Assembly: GCA_903844155.1 (NCBI GenBank)
Contig: CAIMSU010000070.1
Location: 1 to 64,000, forward strand
Length of the DNA stretch: 64,000 nt
DNA from: an uncultured Pseudomonadota bacterium
GTDB lineage: Bacteria > Myxococcota_A > UBA796 > SXON01
Direction: 5' to 3'
The notes below the pieces were generated by a model. That model was not told the DNA's origin. It made no database searches and saw only the letters and a list, made by a program, of their open reading frames with translations. Below, piece by piece: positions 52,606 through 62,105 of this stretch. The translations under genes and the position numbers were made by a program. Position 1 is the stretch's first letter; every line of letters starts with the position of its first letter.

Positions 52606-53085
52606 CTACTTGTAGAGGACCGCCTTGATGATCACGGTCCGGGTGCCCTTCGGGGTCTCGAAGCGCACCTCGTCGTCCACCCGGCGGCCGAGCAGGGCAC
52701 GCCCGATGGGGGACGAATAGGAAATCTGCCCGGCCCGGACGTTGGCCTCCTCAAGCCCGACGATGCGGTAGGTGAACCGCTCCTCGGAGTCCTCGTCCTC
52801 CAGGTCCACCGTTGTTCCGAAGACCACGGTGTTGCTGGGAACCATCTTGGTGACGTCCACAACCTCGGAGAGCGCGAGCCGGTATTCCAGCTCCCGCACC
52901 CGGCCCTCGATGTGGGCCTGACGCTCCTTGGCGTCCTCAAACTCGGCGTTCTCGCTGATGTCCCCGTGCTCGCGCGCCTCTTCGATGTCGCGCACCACCT
53001 GGGGCCGAAGCACTTCCCGCACGTGCTTGAACTCCGCCAGCATCTTCTGGTAGCCGGCGGGGGTCATGGGAATGCGTTCGCTCAT
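52606..53085 (-). CDS. greA: Transcription elongation factor GreA
   Basis: 159 residues. N-terminal coiled coil (~10-75) with the tip motif EHGDISENAEFEDAKE (acidic D/E for RNA polymerase cleavage activation), then the globular domain with SPIGRALLGR(R)VDDEV and FETPKG. Standard GreA length. It rescues backtracked polymerase. Its start overlaps the pyrC-like gene stop (ATGA), so it lies at the end of the pyr unit. Confidence 0.93.
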   Translation of the reverse strand: MSERIPMTPAGYQKMLAEFKHVREVLRPQVVRDIEEAREHGDISENAEFEDAKERQAHIEGRVRELEYRLALSEVVDVTKMVPSNTVVFGTTVDLEDEDSEERFTYRIVGLEEANVRAGQISYSSPIGRALLGRRVDDEVRFETPKGTRTVIIKAVLYK

Positions 53086-54275
53086 GCCGGCAAGGTAACC
53101 AGAAACTCCATCGAAGGGAACGTGGCCACGACGCGGCCCCGGAGGCGCACGCCGGCGAGGGCGTCGTTTCGGGCCAGCGATCGGTGGCTGACGGGGTCGA
53201 CGATGCTGACGGCCACGGGGTCGACGAGGGCCCAGCCCCCGGTGGTCTCTGGCAGGACGGCGCGCGGGGCGAGGGCGAGGGCGTGGACGGTCGCTTCGAG
53301 GTCGCCGTCGAGGGCGGTGAGCGTAGCCGCGAAGGCCGTTTCAAGCCCGGTGGCGCCGGGAACGGCACGTTCGAACTCCAGCTCCTTCTCCTCGGGCGCG
53401 CGCGGTCCGTGGTCGGCGGCGACGGCCAGCACACGGTCACGCACCCCCTCCACGAGCGCCTCCCGGTCGTCCGCGGAGCGTAGCGGCGGGTGCAGGCGCA
53501 CGCGGGTGTCGTAGGGCCCCTGCTCCACCACGCGCTCATCGAGGATGAGGTTCCGGGCGGCGACGTACCCCAGGATCGGGAGCCGGTCGGCCGCGGCGCG
53601 ACGGAGCAGGTCGACCCCGACGCGGGTCCCGATCGGCCCGGTGACGACGCGTGCGCCGGTCGCGCGCACCAGCGCGATGATGCGCGTGAGCCCGATCTCC
53701 TCGTTGGCGCCCGGGTTTCCGCGCAAGCCGAGCACGCAGGCGAAGGGGCTGTCGTGCACGACGCCAAGCGCGTCCAGCCCGGGATCGGCGGGACGAAGCC
53801 ACAGCCGAAGCTTGAACTCCCGCGCGTACTCCATCGCGTTGCGGAGGATCACCGTGTCCGCCATCGCCAGGCCGCCGTCGCTCACACCGGGGATGGAAAA
53901 CCGCGAGAGGAGGCCGAGTTCACTCAGTGCGAGGCCTGCGAGGCCCCGGGTGAGCGCGGGCGTCGGCCACACCCGGACGCCGCCAGGCAGGGTTCGGCGC
54001 AGGTCCGCCAGGTGCTCGGGCTGGTCGGGGACGGGGTCGACGCAGGGACGGGTGACGAGGTCGGCGTAGCCGCCAGCGAGCGCAGCGTCGGCGAGGCTGC
54101 CTGGGGTCTCGCGGACCGGAAAGCCCGGAAACCCAGGGTCGCAGCCCAGATCGACGAACGACGGGACGAGCACGAGCCCGCGCCCGTCGATCGTCTCGCC
54201 GGGTGGACCCGCGGCCGCCTCGACCACGCGCGGACCGGTCTCGCCCCACACGCGAACGCCCTCAATCCGCGGCAT
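53082..54275 (-). CDS. Inactive dihydroorotase homologue (PyrC'-like)
   Basis: 397 residues of the dihydroorotase fold (VPSFVDLG, GLAMADTVI, PPLRSADDREAL, GLETAFAA). The metal centre is gone: the DxHxH motif reads D42-L-G-C-D, the later histidines of HxSTxxSV and HHL are G-P and A-A, and DHAPH reads DHGPR. It therefore cannot bind zinc in the usual way. In Pseudomonas and relatives a similar dead PyrC' is an obligate structural partner of PyrB; by position (directly after pyrB, 14-base overlap) this is the same kind of protein. A catalytic PyrC should be elsewhere. Confidence 0.85.
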   Translation of the reverse strand: MPRIEGVRVWGETGPRVVEAAAGPPGETIDGRGLVLVPSFVDLGCDPGFPGFPVRETPGSLADAALAGGYADLVTRPCVDPVPDQPEHLADLRRTLPGGVRVWPTPALTRGLAGLALSELGLLSRFSIPGVSDGGLAMADTVILRNAMEYAREFKLRLWLRPADPGLDALGVVHDSPFACVLGLRGNPGANEEIGLTRIIALVRATGARVVTGPIGTRVGVDLLRRAAADRLPILGYVAARNLILDERVVEQGPYDTRVRLHPPLRSADDREALVEGVRDRVLAVAADHGPRAPEEKELEFERAVPGATGLETAFAATLTALDGDLEATVHALALAPRAVLPETTGGWALVDPVAVSIVDPVSHRSLARNDALAGVRLRGRVVATFPSMEFLVTLPA

Positions 54276-55218
54276 GGCTGGTCCCTCCGGCCGTTTCAGG
54301 CGCCCCGTCGCTGCCGAGCAGCAAGTAGAGCAGCGCCATGCGCACCGCGATGCCGTTGGTGACCTGGTCCAGGATCACGCTCTGCGCGGAGTCGGCGACG
54401 TCCGCGCTGATCTCCACGCCCCGGTTGATGGGCCCGGGGTGCATGACCATGACGTTGGGTCCCGCGGCCTTGAGCCTCGCCAGATCGAGTCCGTAGAAGC
54501 TCGCATATTCGCGCGGGCTGGGGAGCACACCGCGCCCGAGCCGCTCGTGCTGGATCCGCAGGAGCATGATCACGTCGGCGTCGCGCACGACATCGTCGAT
54601 GGTGTGCCGCATCTCCACCGGCAACCCGGCCAGCTCCGCGCGGCACATCGTCCCCGGACCGGCGACGAGCACCCGGGCACCCATCGTGGTCAAGCCCCAG
54701 ATGTTCGACCGCGCAACACGGGAATGCTGCACATCGCCGACGATCGCGACGCGAGCGCCATCGAGGCTCCCGAGGCGGTCCCGAATCGTCAACATGTCGA
54801 GCAGGCCCTGCGACGGATGCTCGTGGATGCCGTCGCCGGCGTTGAGCACGTGCCAGCCGAAGTTTCGCGCCAGCAGATGGGGCGCGCCCGCGCACCCGTG
54901 GCGCACAACTACGGCGTCGGGCTGCATCGCGAAGATCGTGCGCGCCGTGTCCATCAGCGTCTCACCCTTGGTGGTCGACGACGTGCTGACGGAGAAGGAG
55001 AGCGTGTCGGCCGAGAGGCGCTTGGCCGCCAGCTCAAAACTCGTCTTCGTCCGGGTGGAGTTCTCGAAGAACAGCGTCACGACGAGCCGACCGCGCAGGG
55101 GCGGCACCTTCTTGACGCGGCGTCGCCCGACCTCGCGCATCTGATCCGCGGTGTCGAGGATCGTGGCGATGGTCTCGCGGGGCATCCCGCGCAATTGGAG
55201 GAGATCCTTGCCGATCAT
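54262..55218 (-). CDS. pyrB: Aspartate carbamoyltransferase
   Basis: 318 residues, catalytic subunit. Carbamoyl-phosphate loop [13 protein letters not shown], the 80s-loop [39 protein letters not shown] and [12 protein letters not shown]. All expected active-site residues are present. Catalyses the committed step of pyrimidine synthesis. The C-terminus has a short extra tail. It overlaps pyrR by four bases and the PyrC'-like gene by 14. Confidence 0.95.
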   Translation of the reverse strand: MIGKDLLQLRGMPRETIATILDTADQMREVGRRRVKKVPPLRGRLVVTLFFENSTRTKTSFELAAKRLSADTLSFSVSTSSTTKGETLMDTARTIFAMQPDAVVVRHGCAGAPHLLARNFGWHVLNAGDGIHEHPSQGLLDMLTIRDRLGSLDGARVAIVGDVQHSRVARSNIWGLTTMGARVLVAGPGTMCRAELAGLPVEMRHTIDDVVRDADVIMLLRIQHERLGRGVLPSPREYASFYGLDLARLKAAGPNVMVMHPGPINRGVEISADVADSAQSVILDQVTNGIAVRMALLYLLLGSDGAPETAGGTSHAAD

Positions 55219-55724
55219 CGCAGGAGGACCTCGTCGCGCGCCCAGTCCACGGTGACCCGGTCGCCGAGCTGCGTCTCGACGCGCAGGCCGACAAAGTCGG
55301 GTTGAATCGGCAACTCCCGATGGCCGCGGTCGACGAGGACGCAGAGCCGGACCCAGGCCGGGCGTCCGAAGTCGTGTAGCTCCCCGAGCGCCGCCCGGAT
55401 CGTCCGACCGGTGAACAGCACGTCGTCAACCAGGACGATGCCCGTGCCGGTCACCTCGAACGGCAGATCGGTATCGCCAAGCAGCGGTTTTTCGAGGCCG
55501 GTGTACAGGTCGTCGCGGTAGAGCGTGATGTCGAGGTGCCCTCGGCTGGTCGGGATGCCGGACGCGGCCAGGCGCGCGCGAAGGCGCTCGGCCAGCGGGA
55601 CGCCGCCGGTGCGAATGCCGACCAGGGCAACCGGCGCCGTTTGCCCCTGCAGGCCCGTGATCAGGCCTTCGGCCAACCGGTCGACGGCCGCAGCCATGCC
55701 GGCCGGGTCGAGAACCAGGCTCAT
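55215..55724 (-). CDS. pyrR: Bifunctional pyr operon regulator / uracil phosphoribosyltransferase PyrR
   Basis: 169 residues from ATG 55724, overlapping the upstream gene's stop; longer reading unsupported. PRTase motif [33 protein letters not shown] and [10 protein letters not shown] fit PyrR. PyrR binds RNA anti-antiterminators in Bacilli to attenuate pyr transcription. No attenuator hairpin is evident in front of it, because the preceding gene overlaps its start. It may therefore be only a uracil PRTase here, or regulate by other means. Confidence 0.9.
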   Translation of the reverse strand: MSLVLDPAGMAAAVDRLAEGLITGLQGQTAPVALVGIRTGGVPLAERLRARLAASGIPTSRGHLDITLYRDDLYTGLEKPLLGDTDLPFEVTGTGIVLVDDVLFTGRTIRAALGELHDFGRPAWVRLCVLVDRGHRELPIQPDFVGLRVETQLGDRVTVDWARDEVLLR

Positions 55725-56086
55725 CTCTTCTCGGCCGACGTCGCGCCTGGGGCGGCGGCATAGGCCACCCGGAAGTTCAGGCGGCGGCCCTGGTTTCCCG
55801 GGAGCTGCACATCCACGTACCAGGAGCAGTCCACCACCTTGGTATCGCCCACGTCCGTGTAGAAGTTGCAGTCTTCGGTGGTCAGGTACTCGCCAACCCC
55901 GCGGTGCTGCATCTCCTGGCGCAGCGTCTCGTGGGCGCGATCCTCGGAATACGCCGTCCACGACAGCGCGGCGCTCCCGACCACGTCGTTCATCCGGAAC
56001 TCATCCAGGTAGTACGGCCCGAAGTAGTAGCACCAGCCTGCGGCGGCCGCGGCGGCGATGATGAGAACGACAGTGAGGAACTTCAT
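55721..56086 (-). CDS. Small membrane-anchored protein of unknown function
   Basis: 121 residues with an N-terminal hydrophobic anchor ([19 protein letters not shown]) and a small extracytoplasmic domain with two Cys (DCNFY, DCSWY) likely disulfide-linked. No family recognised. It is first in the tight run leading to pyrR, overlapping it by four bases, and has GGAG six bases before ATG. Confidence 0.6.
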   Translation of the reverse strand: MKFLTVVLIIAAAAAAGWCYYFGPYYLDEFRMNDVVGSAALSWTAYSEDRAHETLRQEMQHRGVGEYLTTEDCNFYTDVGDTKVVDCSWYVDVQLPGNQGRRLNFRVAYAAAPGATSAEKR

Positions 56087-56134
56087 ACGGGGCTCCGGGA
56101 TGCCAGCACTCGAGGGGCCGGTCCGGCGAGCTTA

Positions 56135-56596
56135 CTAGAACCACTCCGGGATCACCACCTCAACGGGCCCGAAGACCGCCGCTTGACATGCCAGCCGGTC
56201 GCCGCGCGCCGCGGCCTCCGACCCCAGCACGACCTCCTCCATCGGGCCGCGCCGGGAAAGGTGCGCGGCGCCCGATCGCACGTCGATCCTGCAGGTACCG
56301 CACGAGCAGTTGCCGCCGCAGTAGGATCGGAGGTCGATCCCCGCCAACGTCGCGACCTCCAGCACGGTGGCGCCACGCCGCGCCACGACGGACTGCCCCC
56401 CGACCAGAATCGTCACGGCATCGCGCGGATCGTTCGTCGTTCGCCCGTTCGTCGGCGTGGCGTTTGGCGCGAACGGGGGTGGCTCGCTTCCGCGCAGGAC
56501 ACGGTCGACGACGGTCCCTCCCGCGCGACTGGCGGTACGCAGCCCCAGACGGAGCGCGCGGAGGGGCAGCCCACGCAGGGAAGGCGAATCAGCCAT
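56135..56596 (-). CDS. 2Fe-2S ferredoxin-like protein
   Basis: 153 residues from ATG 56596 (ADSPSLRG). A basic Ala/Arg-rich N-terminal extension (~60 aa) precedes a beta-grasp domain with Cys ligands in YCGGNCSCGTC (C-x5-C-x2-C, with an extra Cys between) and RLACQA. This is the adrenodoxin-type spacing. It transfers electrons to an unknown partner. The 145 bases to the divergent TonB-like gene contain no further gene. Confidence 0.8.
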   Translation of the reverse strand: MADSPSLRGLPLRALRLGLRTASRAGGTVVDRVLRGSEPPPFAPNATPTNGRTTNDPRDAVTILVGGQSVVARRGATVLEVATLAGIDLRSYCGGNCSCGTCRIDVRSGAAHLSRRGPMEEVVLGSEAAARGDRLACQAAVFGPVEVVIPEWF

Positions 56597-56741
56597 GCGC
56601 CGAGTGTTGCCGCCAACGGCGCAGCTTGCAAGGCCGCGAAGCACAGATCCCTCGTAGAAGGTAGCCGGGGTGACGCCGCCGGGACGCAGAACGGTGACGG
56701 AGCGCTGGCGGAGTCCTTGTGCCGCCGCGTAGAATGCCAGC

Positions 56742-58898
56742 GTGAGAACCCGCTACGCCAGCGCGCTCGCCCTCTCGGCGGGCCTGCATCTGCTGCCGCT
56801 GTGGTGGTACTGGCCGAACCCCGGCGGATCGGGCGATGAGCCCGTCACCGTCGCGCTTCTCGCCGGTGCGGGCGACGTCGGCGGCGTACCTCGGGAGGGG
56901 CGATCGGGAACGACCGCGACCTCTCCGCGCGCGCTGGCAGTCCGCGATGCTTTGGCGACGCTGCGGGCCGACCTCCAACGGGCGCGGGACGACGAAGCCG
57001 CGGCCAGGCAGGAGCTGGTGGCGGCGGAGCGGGAGTTACAAACTGTCGAAGCGGATCAGACGAGCGCAGCGGAGGTGCTGGCCGAGGCCGAGGATCGTGC
57101 GCGAAGCAGCGCCGGCCTCGTTCGGATGGCGGCCGTCGAGGAGGACGACGCGGAACGGCAAGCGCGCGAGGCCGTCGTCGGCGAGCGACAGGCCGACGAA
57201 CAGGCGCGCGCGGCGCTGGATCGCGTGAGCCTGGCCGCAGCCGCCGCAGCCAACGCGAGCGCGGCGGCCAGCGGGGAAAAGCGCCGCCCGCACGGAGGCG
57301 CGCCGGACCTGAAGGCAGCTGCGGACGTCGCGCAGGTCCGTGTGAACGCCGAACGCGCGCGGGCGGACGCGGCCGCAATGCAGGCCGCACTCGCGGCAGC
57401 GGCGGTCGAGGCGAGCGCGGAGCGGGTTCGGGCGCAGGCGACCCGATTGGCGCCGTTGCAAGCCGCCGCAGAAGCGGACCAGGCCGCCGTCGTGACAGCT
57501 CGCGCGGCGACCGTGACGGCCTCCGCAACGGCAGTCGAGGCCACTGACCGCGTCGCCAAAGCGCGGGCACAGGCCTCCGAGCGCGCTGCATCGACGCGCG
57601 CCGCCGAGACGCGGGCGCGAACGCAGCCAGCCGCGCTGGTACAGGTCCCGGCGCCGAGTGACCCGGAGCCCCGGCCGATGACGGCCGGCTCCACCGCGCC
57701 GCCAAGCGCGCACTCCACGCGTGACGCGAGCGCGTCCGCTGCTGACCGCGTCGAAGGCACGCTTCGTGCCGGGCACGAAGTCGCGCCTTCGACTTGGCCA
57801 GCCACGTCCCCGGCGGGGTCCCCATCGACCGCGGCCTCACCCCTCAGCGCCCAGGCGCCGGGGGCTCCGGCGTCGGCGGATCCCGCGTCCCCGACCTCTG
57901 TCGGCGGGCAACCCCAGGCCCCAGCCTCCGCGGGCGACCCCGCGGGAGATCGTGCCGACCGACCGGCCAATTCGCCCGTCGCGACGACGCCGTCGGCCGC
58001 GACCGCAACGACCAGCCCCCACGGCACCGCCGATGCCACAGGTGAGGGCGGTGGCGACGACGAGGCCGCCGGTGGGCCGCTGCGGTTCGTTCGTACCGGC
58101 GGCACAACGGCCGCCACGACGAGCAGGGGCGCACGCTACATCGGGACCAGCGCGGAGACCGCGGCGATCGAGATGCGCGCCCCGACCAGCACCGCGCCAG
58201 ACCACGTCTACCAGGTGGCGACCGCGACGCCGACTCTGCAGGCTCCGTCGCCGACCGACCCACCTCCAGCCCCATCGCCCCATGCCGCCCCACCGGCCCC
58301 CGCCGCGCTCCCGCCCCTCGCCTGGACCGGCCGCGCCCCGGACGGCTTCGCGCTCGTGCTGGACGAGGAGGCGCTCGCACCGTCGAAGCGTGCGAAGCCA
58401 ACCCCGGACGACACACCCGCGCCGGCCCAGACCGTCGCGAAGACCTCCGCTGTCGCCCTCTCACCCGACGCATTCTGGACGCCCCAGCCCCTCGCCCTCA
58501 CCCCCGAAAACCCGACCAACGACGCCCATGATCCCGCCGGCGATCTCGCGGTGCTCCCCGAGGACGTCGCGGTCGGCGCCATCACCGCACTCACCGTCAG
58601 CGCGCATCCGCTCGCCGCGTGGATGGACGGCCTCGACCAGCAGCTTCGCGACCGCTGGACGTACCCGCCCGAGCAGCGCGCCCTCGGGGTCGAAGGCACC
58701 GTGGAGCTCCGGTTCGACGTCCTCCCGAACGGCCGAACTGCAAACGTGGCCGTCACACGCTCCGACGCAGCGCCGGAGCTGGTTTTTGCTGCCCTCGCCA
58801 GCGTTCCGACCGCCGTTGAGCCGCCGCCGCCGGGCTGGGGACGCCTCGCAATTTCGTACACCTACCGGTACCGCGGCGGCCGCGCCCAGACGCCGTGA
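56742..58898 (+). CDS. TonB-family protein with very long Ala-rich coiled coil
   Basis: 718 residues from GTG. One N-terminal membrane helix (~7-25), an Ala/Arg/Glu-rich region predicted to be one long helix or coiled coil (~65-300), a Pro/Ala/Ser/Thr-rich low-complexity stretch (~300-620), then a TonB C-terminal domain (~630-715: WTYPPEQR, GVEGTVELRFDVLPNGRTANVAV). TonB normally spans the periplasm with a Pro-rich linker; here a helix serves that role. The next gene is a second TonB-like protein, 62 bases downstream. No ExbB/ExbD in the window. Confidence 0.75.
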   Translation: MRTRYASALALSAGLHLLPLWWYWPNPGGSGDEPVTVALLAGAGDVGGVPREGRSGTTATSPRALAVRDALATLRADLQRARDDEAAARQELVAAERELQTVEADQTSAAEVLAEAEDRARSSAGLVRMAAVEEDDAERQAREAVVGERQADEQARAALDRVSLAAAAAANASAAASGEKRRPHGGAPDLKAAADVAQVRVNAERARADAAAMQAALAAAAVEASAERVRAQATRLAPLQAAAEADQAAVVTARAATVTASATAVEATDRVAKARAQASERAASTRAAETRARTQPAALVQVPAPSDPEPRPMTAGSTAPPSAHSTRDASASAADRVEGTLRAGHEVAPSTWPATSPAGSPSTAASPLSAQAPGAPASADPASPTSVGGQPQAPASAGDPAGDRADRPANSPVATTPSAATATTSPHGTADATGEGGGDDEAAGGPLRFVRTGGTTAATTSRGARYIGTSAETAAIEMRAPTSTAPDHVYQVATATPTLQAPSPTDPPPAPSPHAAPPAPAALPPLAWTGRAPDGFALVLDEEALAPSKRAKPTPDDTPAPAQTVAKTSAVALSPDAFWTPQPLALTPENPTNDAHDPAGDLAVLPEDVAVGAITALTVSAHPLAAWMDGLDQQLRDRWTYPPEQRALGVEGTVELRFDVLPNGRTANVAVTRSDAAPELVFAALASVPTAVEPPPPGWGRLAISYTYRYRGGRAQTP

Positions 58899-58960
58899 TC
58901 GGCGGTTCGTCAACCCGGTGGTGGCGAACCGGCCGCCCGTGGCCATACTATGCTGGACCC

Positions 58961-60088
58961 GTGACCGATCCCTACGAGCACCCCGACGATGACGAGTCGC
59001 CCTTCCGGGTGCGACCGGGGTTTGCCGTGGCTTTCTTCCTGATCGCCTCCGTCGCCTTCCACATCGCAGCCACCCCGTTCGTGGACCGCTGGTTAAAGCA
59101 GGGCGAAACTGGGCTGTACGCCCTCCCCACGCACGTCCAGTTCGTGGACGGGGACCTGCCGGACGCCCCCTCGATGGACGACCTCCGCAAGCTCGCCCGC
59201 GAGGACTCGTCCAAGCCGAACGAAAAAACAAAGAAGGACGAGGAGAAGAAGCCGGACCCGCCAAAGCCGAAGCCGCCCGACGGCCAGATCGTCGAAACCC
59301 CGCCACCGGACCAGGAAAAGATCCCGCTCAAAGCCGACTACCTGGCCGAACACAACAACGCCGTCGCCGAAGAGACGCGCACCGACCGCTACAAGATCAA
59401 CCCCGAGGTGCTCTCCAACATGTACAGCGAGGAGTCCAAGTACCAACTGGATGATGCGGCGGACGTTGGCGCGAAGACCAGGTCCAGTGGGGCGACGGCC
59501 GGAAACCAGGTGGACCCGGGCCCGGGCGACAACGGTGCGCCAAAGTCGCTCATTCCCAGCCAGTGGCAGCTCACGAACAAAGCCGGCCTCGAATCACCGA
59601 CGATCGCGAGCGCCGGTCTTCAGTCCCTCGCCGGCGCGCCGCAGAACGATCTCCTCAAAGAGCGTGTGGGCGACACGGTCTCGCTCAACACAATCGAGCT
59701 TCTTGGCGCACAATACATGAACCGCATCCGGCGCCAGGTGAACTTCTACTGGGACCAGAACCTCCAGAACCTGCCGCCGTCCGTGCCGATGACCGCGCCG
59801 CTGTACCGCACCGTGGTCGAGGTGACGCTGGACGGGGACGGCGCGCTTGAAAACCTGGTCGTCAGCCGTGAATCCGGCAGCGGGCCGGTGGATGAGTGCG
59901 TGATCGAGGCGTTCAAGATCGCCGGGCCGTTCCCGAACCCGCCGGCCGAGCTGATCGCCAAGGATGGCCGGGTGTACCTGCCGGACTTCGACTTCAACGT
60001 GGAGGTCGGGCACGCGCAGATGCAGTACCGTGGCGTGGACCCGCGGCAGGGGGTTCAGTTTCCGGGGATCATGAAGGCGCCGCGCTGA
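58961..60088 (+). CDS. TonB-family energy-transducer-like protein
   Basis: 375 residues from GTG 58961 (TDPYEHPDDDE); the longer reading is unsupported. Acidic N-terminus, a membrane helix (FAVAFFLIASVAFHIAATPFV), a Lys/Glu/Pro-rich segment (KKDEEKKPDPPKPKPP), and a TonB_C-like domain (~265-370: NRIRRQVNFYWDQN, VVEVTLDGDGALENLVV, FPNPPAELI). It may work with the preceding TonB-like protein, with a gliding or outer-membrane transport complex, or both. Its 3' end overlaps pdxA by 20 bases on the other strand. Confidence 0.75.
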   Translation: MTDPYEHPDDDESPFRVRPGFAVAFFLIASVAFHIAATPFVDRWLKQGETGLYALPTHVQFVDGDLPDAPSMDDLRKLAREDSSKPNEKTKKDEEKKPDPPKPKPPDGQIVETPPPDQEKIPLKADYLAEHNNAVAEETRTDRYKINPEVLSNMYSEESKYQLDDAADVGAKTRSSGATAGNQVDPGPGDNGAPKSLIPSQWQLTNKAGLESPTIASAGLQSLAGAPQNDLLKERVGDTVSLNTIELLGAQYMNRIRRQVNFYWDQNLQNLPPSVPMTAPLYRTVVEVTLDGDGALENLVVSRESGSGPVDECVIEAFKIAGPFPNPPAELIAKDGRVYLPDFDFNVEVGHAQMQYRGVDPRQGVQFPGIMKAPR

Positions 60089-60980
60089 GCCGCCCCGCCA
60101 GCTCAATCGCCGCGATCATGCTGTCCGCGCGCGCCTTTCCCGTCCCCACGAGCCCGTCCGCCGTGCCGTGATCCACGCTCGTGCGGATGATCGGCAGGCC
60201 GAGCGTCCAGTTCACGGATCGGCCGAAGTCCCCGCGTTTGAGCGGGGCAAGACCCTGATCATGGTACATGGCCACGATCATGTCGCTGGCTCCCGGATCG
60301 GCGAACGCGGTCTCCGCGGAGACGGGGCCCTCTGCGCAGATGCCCAGCGTGCGGGCCTGGGCGATGGCGGGCGCGATCACGTCGATCTCCTCGCGGCCGA
60401 GCAGGCCGGAGTCGCCGGCGTGCGGATTCAGGCCGCAGACGAGCAGACGCGGCGATGCCAGGCGTAGCTGCTTGCGAAGTGCCCGGTCCGCGGTGACCAG
60501 CGTGTGCAGGACGAGGTCAACCGTCATCGCGTCCGCGACCGCGCGTAGCGGCAGGTGTACCGTCACGAGCGCAACCCGAAACTGCCCGCCTGTGAACGCC
60601 ATCACTGGGCGCTGCACCCCGCACAGCTCAGCGAGGAACTCGGTGTGCCCGGCGTGATGGAAACCCCGCGCCGCGAGCCTGGCCTTGTGGATCGGCCCCG
60701 TCACCATCGCGGACGCAATGCCCGCGCGACACGCCGCGACGGCGTCCCGGATCGCCCGGACCTCGACCGGCTCGTCGCCCGGGCGCGGAGCAAGGACCCG
60801 CAGCCCCTCGCCCGGCCGGATGGCATCGACCTCGACCACATCCGGCGCGAAGACCCTCACTGCGTCGACATCGCCGAGCAGGATCGCATCAACCCCGGTC
60901 GCCCGCAGCGCGCGCACGGCAACCTCGGGCCCGATGCCAAGGGGGTCGCCAGGGGTCAGGACGAGCGGCGAGCGGGGCAC
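60069..60980 (-). CDS. pdxA: 4-hydroxythreonine-4-phosphate dehydrogenase
   Basis: 303 residues from GTG 60980. PdxA signatures: TPGDPLGIGPEV, GPIHKA, GHTEFLAEL, GLNPHAGDSGLLG, MYHDQGLAPLKR and DHGTA. The metal-ligand His are in HTEF, NPHAG and YHDQG. It makes the intermediate for pyridoxal phosphate synthesis. Slightly shorter than E. coli PdxA (~329). surA-pdxA adjacency is the classical arrangement; the surA stop is 10 bases upstream. Confidence 0.92.
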   Translation of the reverse strand: MPRSPLVLTPGDPLGIGPEVAVRALRATGVDAILLGDVDAVRVFAPDVVEVDAIRPGEGLRVLAPRPGDEPVEVRAIRDAVAACRAGIASAMVTGPIHKARLAARGFHHAGHTEFLAELCGVQRPVMAFTGGQFRVALVTVHLPLRAVADAMTVDLVLHTLVTADRALRKQLRLASPRLLVCGLNPHAGDSGLLGREEIDVIAPAIAQARTLGICAEGPVSAETAFADPGASDMIVAMYHDQGLAPLKRGDFGRSVNWTLGLPIIRTSVDHGTADGLVGTGKARADSMIAAIELAGRLSAAPS

Positions 60981-60990
60981 GGCCGACCGG

Positions 60991-62100
60991 CTAGAGCAGA
61001 ATTCGAATCGCGGCCTGCCGCTTTGCCTGCTCGAACCAACGCTCCTGCTCGTCCGCCATGCGACTCTGGAAGACCGCCTCCTCCAGCTTCGGGCGCATCG
61101 CCTCAAAATCGTTGGCGCCAGCAGTACGGTCCGCGACCTTCAGCAGGAAGATGCCTTGGGGGGTCTCGATCGGCGCACTGATGCCCCCGGTCGCGGTCGC
61201 CTGCATCGCGGCGTCCAGCGGGCCGACGAGCTCGCCGGCCTTGAACTTGCCCATCTCACCGCCGGCGGCGCCGAACGGTCCCTCGTCGTATTGCTTGGAG
61301 AGCGCGGCGAAATCACCCGTCGCCGCGAGCTTGATGACCTCCGCCGCCTTCGTCCGCACTGCTGCTTTTGCGGCCTCGTCCCCCCCAACCGGCCACGAGA
61401 GGAAGATCGCCTGCACGTGCGCGACCTGCGGCGCGTCCTGCGTCTCGCGGATGAACGCGTCCTTCAGCTCGTCCTCGGTGATGTTGATGCGCGGACGCAG
61501 GACCGACTGGCCGAATTTCTGCTCCTGCAGCCCCTTGGCCAGCTCGGCCCGGTACTGCTCCCACGTCATCTCTTTTTGGACCTCGAGCTTGAGCTGGTCG
61601 CGATCCATGCCGTTTCGCTGGGCGATCTCGTCGATGTTCCGGTCGATCTCCTGCTCGCTCACCTCCAGGTGCAGCCGCGTGACCTCCTGCGCGACCAGGC
61701 GCTGCTGGAGGATGCGGTCGACGACGTCGTGCTCGGCCTTGGACCTTGCAGCCGCGGGGTCCGACGAGGCAGCCGCCTGACCCTCGATGTAGTCCTTGAA
61801 GGCGTAGACCTCCGACAACAGGATGACGTCGTCGTTCACGACGGCAACGACGCGGTCCGCGAGCACCCCGGCCGTCGGCGACGGTCTGGCCGGCGCGGCG
61901 ACGGTGATCGTCGGCAGGACGGGGGCGGGCGCGGCAACCGGCTCCGGCGCGGCGGGCGGCGCAGCGGCGCTCGGTGCGGCGACGGGCGCAGCAGCCACCG
62001 GTTTCTGGTGCTTGCCACCCGCCGCGAGCGCCGGGCTCACGGACCCGGCAACGAGCCACAGGCCAACCAGGAGCGACGCCGCGCGGGGCCGGCCGTGCAC
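60991..62100 (-). CDS. surA: SurA-like periplasmic chaperone/peptidyl-prolyl isomerase
   Basis: 369 residues from GTG 62100. Signal peptide (LLVGLWLVAGSVSPALA), an Ala/Pro linker, the SurA N-terminal helical module (VVNDDVILLSEVYAF, VDRILQQRLVAQEV) and one parvulin-like domain (~225-330: AHVQAIFLSW, GGEMGKFKAGELVG). E. coli SurA has two parvulin domains; only one is seen here. It assists outer-membrane proteins such as the barrels in this window. It is followed by pdxA, and a PrsA-like lipoprotein is upstream on the same strand. Confidence 0.85.
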   Translation of the reverse strand: MHGRPRAASLLVGLWLVAGSVSPALAAGGKHQKPVAAAPVAAPSAAAPPAAPEPVAAPAPVLPTITVAAPARPSPTAGVLADRVVAVVNDDVILLSEVYAFKDYIEGQAAASSDPAAARSKAEHDVVDRILQQRLVAQEVTRLHLEVSEQEIDRNIDEIAQRNGMDRDQLKLEVQKEMTWEQYRAELAKGLQEQKFGQSVLRPRINITEDELKDAFIRETQDAPQVAHVQAIFLSWPVGGDEAAKAAVRTKAAEVIKLAATGDFAALSKQYDEGPFGAAGGEMGKFKAGELVGPLDAAMQATATGGISAPIETPQGIFLLKVADRTAGANDFEAMRPKLEEAVFQSRMADEQERWFEQAKRQAAIRILL

Positions 62101-62105
62101 GTTGC

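Noticed and set aside
51098-52615. 505-codon plus-strand open frame over the RecG-like gene
   Set aside because: Shadow of the Arg/Asp/Glu-rich coding region; no start signal and no recognisable domain.
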